Source of the DNA: Protula sp. h YS-2021
Taxonomy: Eukaryota; Annelida; Polychaeta; Sabellida; Serpulidae
Assembly (NCBI GenBank): GCA_949752745.1
Contig: OX457031.1
Location: forward strand, 18,839,424-18,903,423
Length of the DNA stretch: 64,000 nucleotides
Direction of reading: 5' to 3'
Below are positions 40,095 through 53,461 of the stretch, in pieces. Each line of letters begins with the position of its first letter. The first letter of the stretch is position 1. The notes beneath the pieces were generated by a model, which searched no databases, was not told the origin of the DNA, and was given only the letters and a program-made list of their open reading frames with translations. The position numbers and the translations under genes are program-made.

Positions 40095-40433
40095 GACCGC
40101 CTGCCCCCGTATTCACATAAATTAACTGCACAGTTAACTGTACACTACGCAGCAGAAATCAGTTGTATTAGTTATATCCTGCGAACAAATTTCGAGAACT
40201 TAACATAAAATAAAAACAAATTATATTTATTAATTTTAAAGTTAAGTTTGCTACAGGAACGGCTAACGGGATTTGCAAGCTGCACAGCTAATTTTTATTA
40301 CTACAGCCCCAGTGGCCTTGGCCACAAAAGTTAAATTCCGTAATTCTGTCATTTAGCTTAATCCGCTGATTTCTCTTGTGAGGGTACCGTTAACTGCACA
40401 GTTAACTTTTGTGAACAACAGGGCAGGTGGTCA
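40095..40433. mobile_element. 339-bp MITE-like element
   Basis: The left end GACCGCCTGCCCCCGTATTC and right end (reversed GACCACCTGCCCTGTTGTTC) form ~32-bp imperfect terminal inverted repeats, each followed by AACTGCACAGTTAACT. No coding capacity. Confidence 0.65.
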
Positions 40434-40780
40434 AATAAAACACATTATGCCCCTACCTGATTAGGGTAGGAGGCGCATTATGTCTTTTAGTTCGCCGTCT
40501 GTCCGTCCATGCGTGCGTCTCTTTTTTATTTTTTTTAAAATTTTTTGTAAAATTGATATGCACTAGACATACTCACGATTTCAAAGTTGAAAATTCTACT
40601 CTTTCACTAAGTTAACATGTAAAGTTAAATTCTTTCACCTAAATATGAAACGAAAATACGTCAGTAATTATGTTATCCTACGTCACCGTTTTGGTCTGTT
40701 TTCTATAAAATCATAAGAAAGCTTCAATTGTCGTTCATCGCTAATCCTTCGTTATTTGGCCGTGATGTTGACATCTACAG

Positions 40781-40850
40781 TAAAACCTGGTTAATCCGGA
40801 AAACACTGGGGCTGACAACATTTGTCCGGATTAGTCAGCTTTATCTGGAA
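40781..40850 (+). mobile_element. Pogo-like terminal repeat fragment
   Basis: CAGTAAAACCTGGTTAATCC followed by GGAAAACACTGGGGCTGACA is typical of pogo-type ends. No transposase adjoins it. Confidence 0.35.
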
Positions 40851-40999
40851 TTATCTAGGTTTTAGTGTAAAAACGATCGTACCCACATTACTATATTTAT
40901 TTGTCCGTAAGCAGATTTTTGCTGAGTGCAACCTTCCGAGATTTAAAAGGGTATTTGCCAACACCGGCTAAGTATTCAATAACTAACATATTGCGACGT

Positions 41000-41614
41000 A
41001 GTTCCAAAAAAAAAAAAAAAAAAAAAACAATAACACTCGGATTCCTGAATTTAAAACCTGAATTTGAAAAGGGCTGATTAAAATGGTATGCATTCAAATT
41101 CACAGAGGGTTCTTGGTCTATATGATTTACACCGCTTCAAATTCCTGGACTATGGCCCCCTTCTCACCCCATCCCCGCCCCCCGTCCCCAGCAGGAAAGC
41201 TTTGACCTCTTAGACCAAGCCAAGGAATACACAAATCTACCACCTAGGAAAACATCTGGGGCATCCCTGATCAAAATAAGAAAAAGGTTCCCGGAAGTGA
41301 TGTAAGAACAAGTCTGACTCGTAGATGACATATTCTGACTTGCTCCTGATTGCACCATATAAATCGTTAAAAACCAAGGTTACTCACAAAATAAACCCGA
41401 ACATAATAGCGTGCCCCCCCTCATCCTCCCTCGCCCGCAACCCCCCCCCCCCCCCCCCGCATGAAGCAGTAGCCTCATGCGAGCCGTCAATGGCATATGA
41501 CTGACATTTTGTGAAAAAAAACTAACTGCTCAGTACGCAGTAGACTGATTCGATTAATAATATCTTTGCTTAGAAGTGCATGTAACACATTCAAAGATAT
41601 GATGTCCATGCGTG
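41000..41614. other. No gene; homopolymer tracts
   Basis: Poly(A) at ~41007-41028 and poly(C) at ~41441-41458; otherwise nothing recognised. Confidence 0.4.
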
Positions 41615-41912
41615 CAGTTAATAAGTTCAGGAGAACAGTTAATTAGAAATCTAGCCGATGAATTAATAAGGAGACGCGATTAAAAATGAGCCATGGTTCC
41701 AGGTGAACATCTAATATTGAGTCCGGATAACCAGTTAAGGACAAGTTCAGATAAACAGTTACATAATAATAACCACTCCAGGTGTATAGTTAACAGTACG
41801 TTAGGATTAACAGTTAGGGCACGTCCCCATAATTTATTACATGTCCGGGTGATAAGTTAATACGAGTCTGGATGAGAGCTGCATAAAATTCAAGATTAAC
41901 AGTTAATAACAG
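41615..41912. repeat. Degenerate ~25-bp repeat around AACAGTTAA
   Basis: Phrases such as CAGGAGAACAGTTAAT, GGATAACCAGTTAAGG, GATAAACAGTTAC and GGATTAACAGTTAG recur about every 24-28 bp. Confidence 0.5.
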
Positions 41913-43039
41913 TATATATATATAGGAGCTGGCGGTTAAACAATTACTAATTCACGGCGTCCAAGTGGTTAAATAAATATCATTTATTACTTATCGTAGC
42001 CTGTCATGTGCGATCCTGGTTTAATATTCTTTTGTACAGCATTCCAGAGCATGTGAATATGTGAATGATGCCAAACAATCCCAATGAAGTTCCCACTACA
42101 TCAAAGATTTATGCAGAAAAGTACATTATTGTTAAGAATAAGAGCGGGTAAAATGACTTACATTTGCTTGTTGCTTCACTCGGCCAGCATTATCCTCGAT
42201 GTTAAATAGTAAATATTCTGCTGACAATGCGATTTGATTACTAGCAAAAGTAAACACAACGGAGCATGTGGTCATCTATAACTACATAGTTATCCATTTT
42301 TAAAGTATTAACAGTAAGTTTGTCACTTCATTATTTAAAGAACGGCTTATTTTCAATAGTTATTGTTTTTATAGCGTTCCGTATGCAATAACCAAGATTT
42401 TGTTTACAACTTTATCCAACGCTAACTCGAGTTAATTGCTCCGAAACAGACGGTTTTTCATCAACGAAAATAATAGAACACAGACATGGTGTGTGCTTCC
42501 GCCTGTATTATATTACTGTGATGTAACAGCCTGTTTTGTTTTGTATTTTGCTCCGAGAGGAGCTTATGTCTGCCAGGTATTTTCCCCTACTCGTCTGCCT
42601 GCAGACACACACATGTGGCATTTTTAACAGGCCTCAGCGCTGAATATGGCATTTTATTGAAAGCACCAATGATCAGCGACACAGCCAGTAAAGAAAAGTT
42701 GTGAGCTGGAAGAGGAGGAAAAGGGAAGGGGTTATGAGTAAAGGTGCTTATTTCAGAAAAGGGGATGGTGGGGCATGAAGGGGGCGGGAGAGGGGGCGGG
42801 GGAGGTTACATTAAATAGAAAACACATCCGATTGTAGCTGTTGTAGGGCCAAGAGGGTTACAAATAAATAAATAGATTAGACATAAATCAATTAATAGAA
42901 AGTTTGGGTGATAATGCAATTACTGGTCTGTATTACGGGTTGTAGGCTGAGACCAGGGAAAAAAATAAAGAAAATGAAAAGGCAAATTTTGTTTGGCAAA
43001 AACTACACACTTGTGCGAAAGGGCACGAGAGCGAGGGGT
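41913..43039. other. No gene recognised
   Basis: AT-rich with a G-rich patch at ~42770-42810. Confidence 0.4.
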
Positions 43040-43285
43040 TAACACTCATCAATTAGCAGATATTAAGTAAACATTGTTATTGGCCAGTGAGAAGATGTTG
43101 ACCTTTACGTCAACATTTTCGAAACTGGTGAGTAGTATATTCAGGTGGACTCGAAATATGCGTCGTTTTGATTACAATGAACTGCAGTATGTATTGACTT
43201 TTGCGTTCCGGTCAACATTGAAAAATTATTGACTTGTAACTTGACCAATCCGATTAATGTATTTACCGAAGTCACGTAACAACGA
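43040..43285 (+). repeat. Dispersed ~245-bp repeat, copy 2
   Basis: Same orientation as 17915-18160, sharing GACCTTTACGTCAACATTTTCG, GTTCCGGTCAACATTGAAAA and the flanks. Confidence 0.5.
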
Positions 43286-44204
43286 AAGATGTCTCTCTCA
43301 GAATGGGAGGCAAGAATGTCTTAAAAATCATGCGCTTATTATAAAGGAGTAGATTTGTGTTTGTTTCTCCGGCCTAGAAGTTGAGGAATAAGCTAATTTA
43401 TGTGACGAGAAAACCACAAAATAGTGCAGTGAAAACTCTTTATAGTGACCACTTTACGGGCCCTGCAAATAGGTAACCAGAGAAAAATGGTTTTTAGTTG
43501 TAGGGTGCTGTAATGAGAGGTGTTGTTTGTATTTTATAAGCCACTCTAGTTGCAAATAGATAGATCAACAACTTTAGCTTAGCCTTTGATGTTGGGGGGG
43601 GGGGGAGGGGGGCAGGAGGGGGGGAAGAGGTTGGGACTTCCGCCACCATTTGCCCAGCCCCGCCCAGAGTATCGGGGAGCGCTTGATTCCGCAAATGATC
43701 AATAACCAGCCTGCATCTAGCTGTCGTTACACCGTGAGCAATTAATGAAAGATATCCATCATGTTTACCTCGACTTTTACTCATTATTGTCTAAAACCCG
43801 CCTCACTTCACTCAATTATCATAACATTTGTCATGCATTAAGTGTCACCACGCTAGCCCCATCAAAGCTCCTTCCAACATTTCACATCTATTTTTAAAAG
43901 CCTCACCAAGAACAAACACTAGCTTCTACTCCACTTCGCCAAGCGATTCAATAGATCAAACTGTTCTAAAGCGTAAACAGCTAGGCGTTCAAGAAAAGCG
44001 CTTTTGAACTTTGTATTTTTCTGGTGAAGAAGAAACTCGATAAAAATGTGGATATTTATGGCAGGGCATTCGCTGCTTGTTCAGTGTAACATTTGTCAAT
44101 ACCTCGAATCAATACAAGGTTTCTTACGGACTTGATGATGCGAGATGTCTTCATAAGCATGGATCAAAGAGGACTTCTGCGTTTTTTAATGGAAGGTATA
44201 TATC

Positions 44205-44270
44205 TGGATCCATCAATTTAAATAAGTTTTTGATTTGTACAAATGCTGTAGCTGGATCGAACCTATCTTT
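44205..44270. mobile_element. Palindromic hairpin element, diverged copy
   Basis: ATTTGTACAAATGCTGTAGC and GGATCGAACCTAT match the right arm of the 36408 element; the left arm is largely lost. Confidence 0.4.
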
Positions 44271-45235
44271 TTTCTGCCTGCAACACAGTTAAAATATAAT
44301 TCCACACTTTTCATTGAGGACGAAAAATGCTATTGGTTTAGTCGTTTTGACTGAAAGTTTCTTTCTCATTTTTTTCCAGCATTCCGTCTAATATCTCGGT
44401 TGTGCATCCCGATTTTATTTACTTATTTTTTAAATTTGATTTTTATTTCATTTTTTAAATTTAATTTTACAATAAAATACTTCGAAACCAATTTTCTCGA
44501 AAACCGTAAGAGTTACGGATTTTGGTCAAAATAAGTTATTAGACTTCTTTTTCAAGTAGAATATTTTACAAAAATCAAATTTTGACATTTGACCTTTTCT
44601 TCAAAGTCAAACAATAGCTTTTTGTACAATCTCTCTCCCACCTTCTTCACATGCTATATAACTTCATAGGTAGTGTCTTCCTCTTGAAAAATGAGACATT
44701 TTAAGGTTTTAACGGAATTAAAAAAGGAAATCGGCAGCATAAGTTGGAGAGGGGGTGGGGTGCTTTAACTGCTGACAGGCACGTGCCCATCCCGCACCAG
44801 TGAGTTATGTCATGCGCAGAGAAGTGAGCTGACAAGCAGCATGCCCAGTATGTGACATTGACCTTCAGCGCACACCAACGATGCTTTAATACCTGATGCA
44901 TAAAGTGATGCATACGCAATGCACTGAGAGCGAAACCAGCGGAATCTGCATTGCAGTTTTTCCCTTTGAGGTAAAAAATTTTTTTTACTGTTGGAGCTGC
45001 ATTGCTTCCTTAGCAGTTTCCGGATTTCCCATGCTGAAAAGTGCGCCATTTCGTTACTCGTTTCTAATAAAATTTAGAATTAATTTCACTTGAGTACAAA
45101 ACTTTTATGATTAGCTCCAAGAACTTCATGGGTAACCCCATGTTTACTCGTACTAGGATTCGATGTTCACTTTTCCGGGGCCCGAAAAGAGGGACGTGAG
45201 AAATGGTGGGAGAAGGTGGGACTGACAGGTGTAAG

Positions 45236-45354
45236 CATCGGTCGATTCAACTAAACAGCTACAACATTTGTAAAAAACAAAAAACCATTTTAATGGGGAA
45301 TAAAAATGAGCATTTGCTCACACGAATGCCTTGCAGCTGCCGTTGGATCTACCT
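45236..45354. mobile_element. Palindromic hairpin element, copy 3
   Basis: The left arm CGGTCGATTCAACTAAACAG and the right arm GCAGCTGCCGTTGGATC match the arms at 36408-36534. Confidence 0.6.
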
Positions 45355-46194
45355 GATGCTTTGAAATAGATTTAGCTAGTCGTCTAGCATTTCTCCGGTA
45401 TCAGGCCCTTTGGGTGTGCATCCATCTGGCTAATATGACAATAAATGAAACTTCCACCAACAGTTCCCTGTTTTATTTCTGTCAGTTTCTCGACGCCTAT
45501 ATTCTCTTTCTATGTGACTATGCGCACCTACGGCAAAACTTGCCCCCTCCTTTTTCACTTGGACCATCGCATGCGGTTTATAAGCTATGCATGGCTGTAT
45601 ATGGTCTAGACACCTAATACTGTATCTTCACTATCATAGATATCATCAGAATTCGTGAAGCATCGAAATTTTACTGTTTTCCCCCGTGCTACCACACATG
45701 AGCCCGATGGGCTCTCAGTTGTGCCCTCCGTGGACCCCCTCTCCTGGGGCTATCATGTCGCGTTACTCATACCCCTCTCCGGGGTGATGTGAGCTCCCCT
45801 CTTTGCTGTGAGCGGCCCACTGCTCCCCTCCCACGTCAGCTCCATTGATATCAGCTGCTATCACCTCATGGGGACACATGAGTAACTCGCTGTCCGCACT
45901 GTTACTCCGTGCGTTTCTCATGCAGCAATCTTAACTATAGTAAAAATACATAAGCAAAACAGTCCGAAAGTTTGCCCTATCATAGCCATTTCATTTGGGC
46001 TGTAGTTTCTCACTCTTTCTGTGAGTCTGCGAGCTGCTCCGTTTACTTCGTCCCTTCACGGCCTTGTCTTTCGCTCCGCTGTGACTCTTGTAGCCCTTAC
46101 CTTTGACCCTTAACATTTTCCTTTCATCATAGTGTTACATATTAATTATGGTCTACGCTGCCACGAATGGCATGTGGTACATCCTTGACACAGA

Positions 46195-46830
46195 ATCTTG
46201 CGTGTAGTCCTGTAAGTAAAACGGAATGAAAGAGTAGGGGGATAGCCAGCAACCTGCCCGCAATATGTCTGCCATGGTCGCGTCGGTTACAGCCTTCAGT
46301 GAACATGCGATCTGCCTCACTTCATGGTGGTGCATCTTGGGCCTCTCTTTTGTTCCTTCGCTTTGCGATGCCGTGTCATATGCCACCACCACTGCCCTCC
46401 AGATGTATGTGGAGGTGGTGAGTTTCCCTATATCTCTGTTAACATGAGGAAAGAAACGGTATTATTAGTTTTTTTTGTTCTCGGCTGTGTACCTCTGGTG
46501 CATCTCCGGGTAGCACAGGCAGTGAAATTTTCGAAGACGTGTCCTTACCGTGAGTCACGCTATGTACTTTACCTAGGTAATCGGCCCAAGGTTTCAGGAC
46601 CACCCTGCCATTATCCTCGCTTTAGGAATAATGCTGATCTAGTGCCTGTATCTACTTTTCATCTTGCCTGGCGCCAGTGCTAGAACAAAAGTTACCTTGA
46701 ATGTAAGCTCCCGCAGTGGCGTGGTCTCTTCGTCCCAGACGGTGGGGCCCTGAAAGAACTCCAGTACTACCTTTAAATCCCACTGCACTATGTGCTTGAC
46801 TTGGGGTGGTCTCTGCAAACACAAATTTTG
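46195..46830 (-). pseudogene. DIRS copy B tyrosine recombinase
   Basis: N-terminal part has WDLKVVLEF and LRELTFKVTFVLALA. The C-terminal part has HEVRQIACSL (the H-x-x-R pair), CWLSPYSF (the Trp) and FYLQD (the nucleophile Tyr). The segments are in different frames. The first catalytic Arg region (LAPGKMKSRY) looks altered compared with the usual LASGRRRSE. Confidence 0.7.
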
Positions 46831-47299
46831 TATTAGTTTAGACAGTAACTCATTCGGCCTGGGTCGTACACGGTGGCGTTCTTCAACACTGAGTCAAGCG
46901 CTGCATGGTAACCTGCCACTGGGTCGTCTACTTATTTCATCAGTAGATTCCACCTTTTGAAAACTTTCCACTGCGACTCATAAACTGAACGGGTGGACTT
47001 GGCGGGCAACCGTCTGCGCCGGAAATCCCTGTCTTTTTAGCCAGTTCGCTTTATGAACCACAGGTGAAGGTTCATCGTGTGTGAGTGCGGGTACCAATGT
47101 TAGTGGTGTGGTTGTCTCAGTGTCCGGGCATGCATTGGCAATATCCTCCGCATCTCCGTCATCCACCGTTGTAGCAGAAGGAACAAAGCTAACGCCGGAT
47201 TTGCCGGTACCACTAGTAACAACGTAAAGCTCTGTTCCCTCTCTAACCGCTCTGCTACCCTTTCGAGTATCGTGGTTGGGAGAAACGCGTACAGTACCT

Positions 47300-48890
47300 C
47301 CTCCGGCTACGTGCAACTCAGCACACTCCTGGTTGTGGCTTCCGGGTCTGGGCATAGTAAAATATACCTCGTAACTTGCGTGCTGAGACGAGAGTTCTTC
47401 GCTACCCAGTGGAAGGGATGCGTGGGGAGCGTCCACTCATACTGTGTGACTTGTTCCTGTTTGGATGCCATGTGCGCTAACACTTTCAGGTTCCCCGGAA
47501 TGTGTTGTAATAGTAGTGTTACCTGGTGTTGGATTGCTAGCTCACACATCCCTCTGGCTGCTTACATCAAGGTTGGCGACCTCGTGCCCCCTTGCTTCCC
47601 GATTTAGCTTGCCGTAGTAGCATCGCTTTAACCTGAAGGTCTCGCCCCAGGATCCTCAGTACTTCTACTGCTCGCATTTCTAGCACACGGATGTGCATGC
47701 TTTGCAGTTGCTGCGGCTACTGCCCCTGAAACAACCTGCCATGAAAGTGTGCCTTGATGCGTCGGTCTGCAACTGAAATTGTGGCTGCGGTATGATAAAT
47801 GGGGTCCCTTGTGTCAGATGCACTGTGTTCAACCGCCATGGGACATCTTCCCTCACCTGTGGTGGGAGTCTGAATTTGTTCTTTAGGTCGCCGCCCCTCT
47901 TGAGTACCTCTCGCACTGCATGCTAGTATCCTCGGAAATGGAGCAGACCCACGAGCACCGTTTTTTTCTGTTGCTACTAAGATCCCCAGCAACGTTTCTC
48001 CTATGGTAACGAGTACCCACCTGTTTCCAAGCATCGACCTAATGATATTTTGAATCTTTTTGACTCTGTCTGGTGAGGAAAATACGCATCCTACTGTAAA
48101 ATGGAACATGTCTTCTAAGAACACAATTACTTGTTTTGGTTGTATCTCCCAATTCTCTAAGTTTACCAGTACCCTAGCTCGACGCATTTGTCTAGTAACA
48201 TTAACGGCCACCCTTTGTCTGTTCAGTCAGTCGTCTAGGTATTGAAACAACCTCAGCTGCTGTCGACCCACGACTTCACTGGGCGCTTTGTCTTGCTGAA
48301 AATCTAAGGCGCCGGTGCCAGTCCAACTGGTAGCGCGCGGTGCCAATACCTGCGCTCCCCCTACCTGAAAGCACAGGTATTTGTAGTGTGCGGGCCACAT
48401 CGGTATGTGCAAGTACGCGTCTGTCAGGTCGATCGAGGTGGACCACATGCCCCGATTGTCCGCCTTGCGGATGTGCTGGCAAGTGTCCATTTTGAATGTT
48501 GGTGTTGTCAAAGGCCAGTTTAATGGTTTTAAGTCTATTACGAGGCACGAACCCCGCCGTTCTTTAGGCCCTGGGAAAACCCTTGCGACATGTTTGATTG
48601 CCCCACCGGTATTTCCTCTATGGTATCTTCTTCTAACAACTTGTCCAGCATATCTTCGAGGGTTACTTGCTTTTCCGTTCCCTGGCCACAAGAGGTCACA
48701 GCTCGGATTTGCATTTGAGTGAGACTTTTGGGTGGCACTTTACCTTGCGGAATGGGAGCTGGTAGTCGTATCTTAGCCACCTCACCACCTTGGTTGGTGC
48801 CTCTAGTTCTTTCCATCTTTGCCAAAAGTGTGTGAGTCTGCCTCCTACGGGGAAGGAGTTTCCGCACAGCACTTTGTCCGTGATGTCTGA
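47300..48890 (-). pseudogene. DIRS copy B reverse transcriptase and RNase H
   Basis: RT motifs seen: KLLEEDTIEEIP, VIDLKPLN, FKMDT, STSIDLTDAYLHIPM and the active-site FQYLDD. The codon after YLDD, normally Trp in the family, is a TGA stop; the frame then continues. RNase H-like pieces follow: MHIRVLEMRAV, HIPGNL and YEWTLP. Inactive as it stands. Confidence 0.75.
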
Positions 48891-49182
48891 CAATGTTACG
48901 CCAGAATTGAGATGTTCTCCTGCAGCGCGCCAGTTCTCATGACAGGGACTGGCCCGCTGCTCACTGTAGTTGGCACTTTTTTGATGTAGTCTGGCTGGCC
49001 TTGAAAAAATACTGCCCCGTCTCTCTTGGCTGTGCGGCCCCTTAATCCTGGGTGAGCCGACGGCGGCCACGGTGTGCTGTCCTTTTATGGCTGCTGCTGT
49101 AGGCCCGGTGACAAGGCGTGATCTGCACGTACCACTCGCATAGCGCGAGGTTCTGGAAGCCCTGCATGTGCCGGTCATTGAG

Positions 49183-50115
49183 CTATGCCAGCGAGTCATC
49201 TGGAAACACTTGTGCTTGCCCCAAGTATTTTGCGTGCCGGAATAGCTTGTCCTGCGAGAGTTTACAGCGTTGGAGCAAATTTTTCCTGCATAACTGAATG
49301 TTAAATGACAGCAATGCTGATTTCTTAATAAGATCTTTTGTCCCGCGGACAAGACACCCAATGAGCTTGATCACTATAAATGCGTCGGACTAAACAAGGA
49401 ATTACTCAACAAGGTCTGGTTTACATACTCAATAAATGAGAGCACTCACAGCCCTGTTCTCACGATGCCCCCGATGAAGCCTAGGTCTGTGTCATTGTAT
49501 CTTCACTCTGTCGTCTGGGCGGACCACATGTGACCAAGTTGGGGCATGCTTAGAATACGTGAGCGGTTCGAAATTGACTGCGTTGGCCGATGGTCTCTAG
49601 GCCGTTCATGCAACGAGCACGAGCACGAGATGTGAATTTTACCAAAGTCCAGAGCCTTTCCAAACTTTGAGTCCTTTGACTGAAATTCTACCTCCTTCAA
49701 TCTGACGGCGTCTAAAATGCTCGCAGCTGTACCCAGTGTCATAAATTCTGGGTCTTACTCCCGCGGACTCCTAGACACCAGTCGGAAATTTTAGTGCGTT
49801 TCCTGCAGTGGTTTGCCTACTTGAGCATTTGAGAATCTCTGGATCACTTCTACGACATCGCGAAACGGGATATCCAGAGGGTCTACCTTTGCGGTTGACA
49901 CGTTTTACTGTCGAAGAATGTGGGCGTGCGAGGCAGGCTGGGTACCCGACTTCGTCTCCTTCTGCAGCGGGGCGGTGAGGAGTCGGGGACTCGGAATCGC
50001 TTGAGGATGAGGGCAATATAAGGCGTCTGCGACTTCTACCGCTAACCCCTATACCCCCGGGAGACGTTGATTCGCGCTCCGGACTAATATGTCCCTGGCC
50101 CTCCATCTGGGTCAT
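49183..50115 (-). pseudogene. DIRS copy B ORF1 (gag-like)
   Basis: Begins with a Ser-rich region (SSSSDSESP near its start). The C-terminal part (LIGCLVRGTKD, SQDKLFRHAKYL) matches copy A (LLACLVKCTKD, AQDKLFQLRHATYL). It is split over at least three frames. Confidence 0.65.
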
Positions 50116-50399
50116 GAGCGCGGATAGAGGTGATGGCTTCCCTTCCGTACTGGCCTGCGTGGGAGAAGAGGCTCATAAGGTAGCCGGCTGTGGTACTGTT
50201 GCCTGTAGTTTATGCGCCTCTGCTGTGTGGTAACACAAAGCGCGGGAAAACTACAAGTTGTCCAGCACCTTCCTTCACTCTCTTGTCCAGAAAGGTAACG
50301 TTGTTAGCAGACGCACGATATCTCTGTCAACTTGCCGCACTGTAGGTGCCAAAATCAAAACTGCTTATTTCTCCGTGTGACAGGATCAAAACCCAAAGT

Positions 50400-53300
50400 T
50401 GCAGGTATCTAAAAGAACTATGGAGAGCCGTGTAACATTAATGAAGCGGGAGATCTTGCAAATGCCCTCGTTTTCCGCAAAATTGACAATTCTGGTTTAA
50501 CCTGGCGTTACTCTCAACAGAAAATATTACGTGCTAATTGTTTCTGCAGATCTAACTTTTCTTTTCTTTTCTTTTGTTTGACTCTGGATAAGCTTGACAA
50601 GACCTAATAACCTATATTATGTGATAGTTATACATGTTAAGCTTTTAAGCTGAGTAATACGTGTGGTTTATTTAATTAAACTTTACGATTAATCATGCAA
50701 AGGATCTTGATAAAGTAAAACTAGTTGCAATGCTGTTTTAATGAAAAATCATAAACAAGTTCTCACTAAGCATAAGTAAACGCTTACTTATATCTTTTTA
50801 CATTATACATATTTTTGTTCTTACCAGTAGGCATCTACAAGTTCTTTTACTCTCTTGATGGGGGAAGCATTGACAACTTCTGTTAGAGTGGGATGAAATA
50901 ATCATTAGTTCATTCTCTTAGCGTTGTATGGACATGTGCATTATGTAGCAAGGTAAACTACCTTGTATCTGATGTTCTGGTCTTTCAAACCACCTTATGT
51001 AACCATGTTAGCTGCCCCCTGCTTTGTGACAGCGATGTATCTGCCTATACCCACCCCTAAACTATTTCATTGATTTATGAAATAAGCATAAATAAATACT
51101 CAATTTAAAAAATTGGTGAAATAAAAAATTGCTTTATTGAGAATGCTTTAGAGCAGACAACAATAGGATAACACGTTATATAAGCCACAGTAAAGACGCT
51201 CACGCACTGGTAAGATTTTAACAATCTCATAAAAATGTCATACAATTTTTAGCAATTTGGTGCCCATCCCATGTTGAATTCAGACTGTGCTTTCCATGTT
51301 ACTGCTAAGTCAAAGTTAAAAACCTTTTGACAGTAGTCAAGCATGCTTTCAAATTTAGTCCACTATATTGTTAGAACACCACAGAATAAATAGGCCCACA
51401 GGCTGATTCAGAATTTGTAGCTTCACTCAACCATATGTTATTCCGCAATATAACTTAAACCATTCTTTTATCCAATATGTAAAATTTTATTGTTTTTACA
51501 TTCAGATTACATCCTCCAAATGTTAGATCAATAAACAAATGTCTGACATATATCTAGAGTATAAGCACCAAAATGTGCCTTAATTATCAAAATTCATGTT
51601 TAAATATTTCTCAAGAATAAAGAAGAAACATTTACAGGATTTACGGCGATTGAGTGAGTGAGTGAGTGATACAAATAACTAGTGTACAAATTTGAAACAG
51701 GGCGGGGACGGGGGATTTCGCTATTTAGCATGCGTACTTGTTCGTGCGGTTTTCACATAGTACAGGAAATTAAGTTTAAGTAGCCAGAAAAAGCCACTGA
51801 TAACATGGATTATCACTATGACCGCGTTACTGTAGTAATTTCGTTGCAAAACTTACCTCCGCTAAATCTCTTAAGGCCGTTCTATTCACTATGGGTAGAA
51901 TGTATCCTTTTTGTGAAGGAAACAAAGGAAAATATAATAGCTTTGGCACTCGTTAGACATGTTTAAACGGTGCACTTAAAATAACAGTAGAAGAGCCATG
52001 CCGGATATTATGAGTTAAGCGTTTTGCTAATTCCTCTTTCATGAATCCGCCTGTCCCGATACTTCACAAATAAACAGCAGGTAAATCGATACAAGCCATG
52101 CAGAACAGGCACAATTGTTTCTTGCGTGTGAATAACGTGCTCACACATATATAGTTTTGGATTCTAATATCAACATTTGAAAATCACAGCGCAGTCTGTG
52201 TGTTCAGGTTGGTAGATTTTAGTGAAGAATTGGTATGAAAAATATGGACAAGTGGAAGTAAACGTTGTGCGTTTATACTCTGGAAATGTAGAGTAGCGTT
52301 ACATTGAGTTGATGATCTCCTATGATGTGTAACCTCGAAGAACGGATTAATGGATAAAGTTCTTTTAAAGCTTGAGTTCCGAGAAGGAATTTCTAGACTT
52401 GACATTTGTCATAAGAAACTGCCTAGAAAGAAACATACCCAGATCTATCAAGAAACTGTTGTCCTTTTGATACATTGTCAATGGAGCTTGCTTGAGTTAA
52501 AGTCTTCTATTTCTATTAGAAGGCAATGCAACCGTATCCCTGGTGTTCCGAATATTCATTACAGACATTTATTTTTCCTAGACGCTGTTTAAATAACTGG
52601 TCTTATTTTCGGTGTGATCGTAACTCTGAAATGGTGCCATCTTGGGGTACTTTTGTCTTATTATCGGGCATGAAACTTGATCTAACAAAACAAGGACAGC
52701 ATTTATCACCGCTCCAAACTCCTCTCAATCCAACTTAATCCTTTCTCTACTGACGAGTCTGAGCTCAAAGATGAACAAAGGTACATTGAATACACAGTTC
52801 TAAATATCTAGACAATCTCAAAAAACTTTTAGAAAGTATGTATTTTGAGAAGGAGGACCAGAGTTTATTCTGAAGAAGAAAACCACACTGGAAATTAATC
52901 AGCGCTATTATCGGTACCCCGTAAGAATATGAAAGAATACACACTTTTGCTTTCATTGTGGCCAGACGATGAAAGTACCTTCTATAGGTTGACTTTATTC
53001 ATAGGAGAAATACAAATAGGGCATGCAGTTGTTGTATGAGAAATTGGTTGCTACCAGGGGTTTATTACAGGGTGATTCAATTACGAGTACTCGTTACCTG
53101 CCTTTCGGCAAACCAGAAACCAGTCCTAAGCTGTGGGGCAAATTACTGTTATTAAAACTAAAAAAGAGTTTTAACAAAAAGTGGGACGGTTGTTGGTTTA
53201 ATCAAAATTTATAAATATTAAAGAAAATGTGATAGTGATAATTTTATTGGGTGATACTCTCACACTATAGTCCATTAGAGCAATTATGAAGTACCTGTTA

Positions 53301-53461
53301 TGAGCAATAGAATAAGCAACCGTCCTCAATTTGTAAATCGCTTATTCAAACACTAAACACTCGAAGCACATCACGAATGAACGATTACAACAACATAATA
53401 AATATATAAGATAGGAAAGCCAAGCAATGCCTAAATGAAAAATCTCAACATAGAACATTAA
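50400..53461. other. AT-rich, no gene recognised
   Basis: About 3 kb. Open frames near 52350-52740 have no recognisable domain and overlap in different frames; they may be decayed mobile DNA. Confidence 0.4.

Larger units (their letters stand above)
46153..50115 (-). mobile_element. DIRS-type retrotransposon copy B (nearly full length, decayed)
   Basis: On the minus strand, in order: ORF1 (50115-~49180), RT (~48890-48200), RNase H (~48000-47300) and tyrosine recombinase (~46830-46195). This order, with a tyrosine recombinase instead of an integrase, defines DIRS elements. It is broken by several frameshifts and stops. Its GC content is higher than the flanks. The element continues a few hundred bases upstream to about 50400. 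Terminal repeats were not resolved. Confidence 0.8.

Noticed and set aside
46978..47436. 152-codon minus frame as a host gene
   Set aside because: It lies between RNase H and recombinase of DIRS copy B in a shifted frame; no independent domain.
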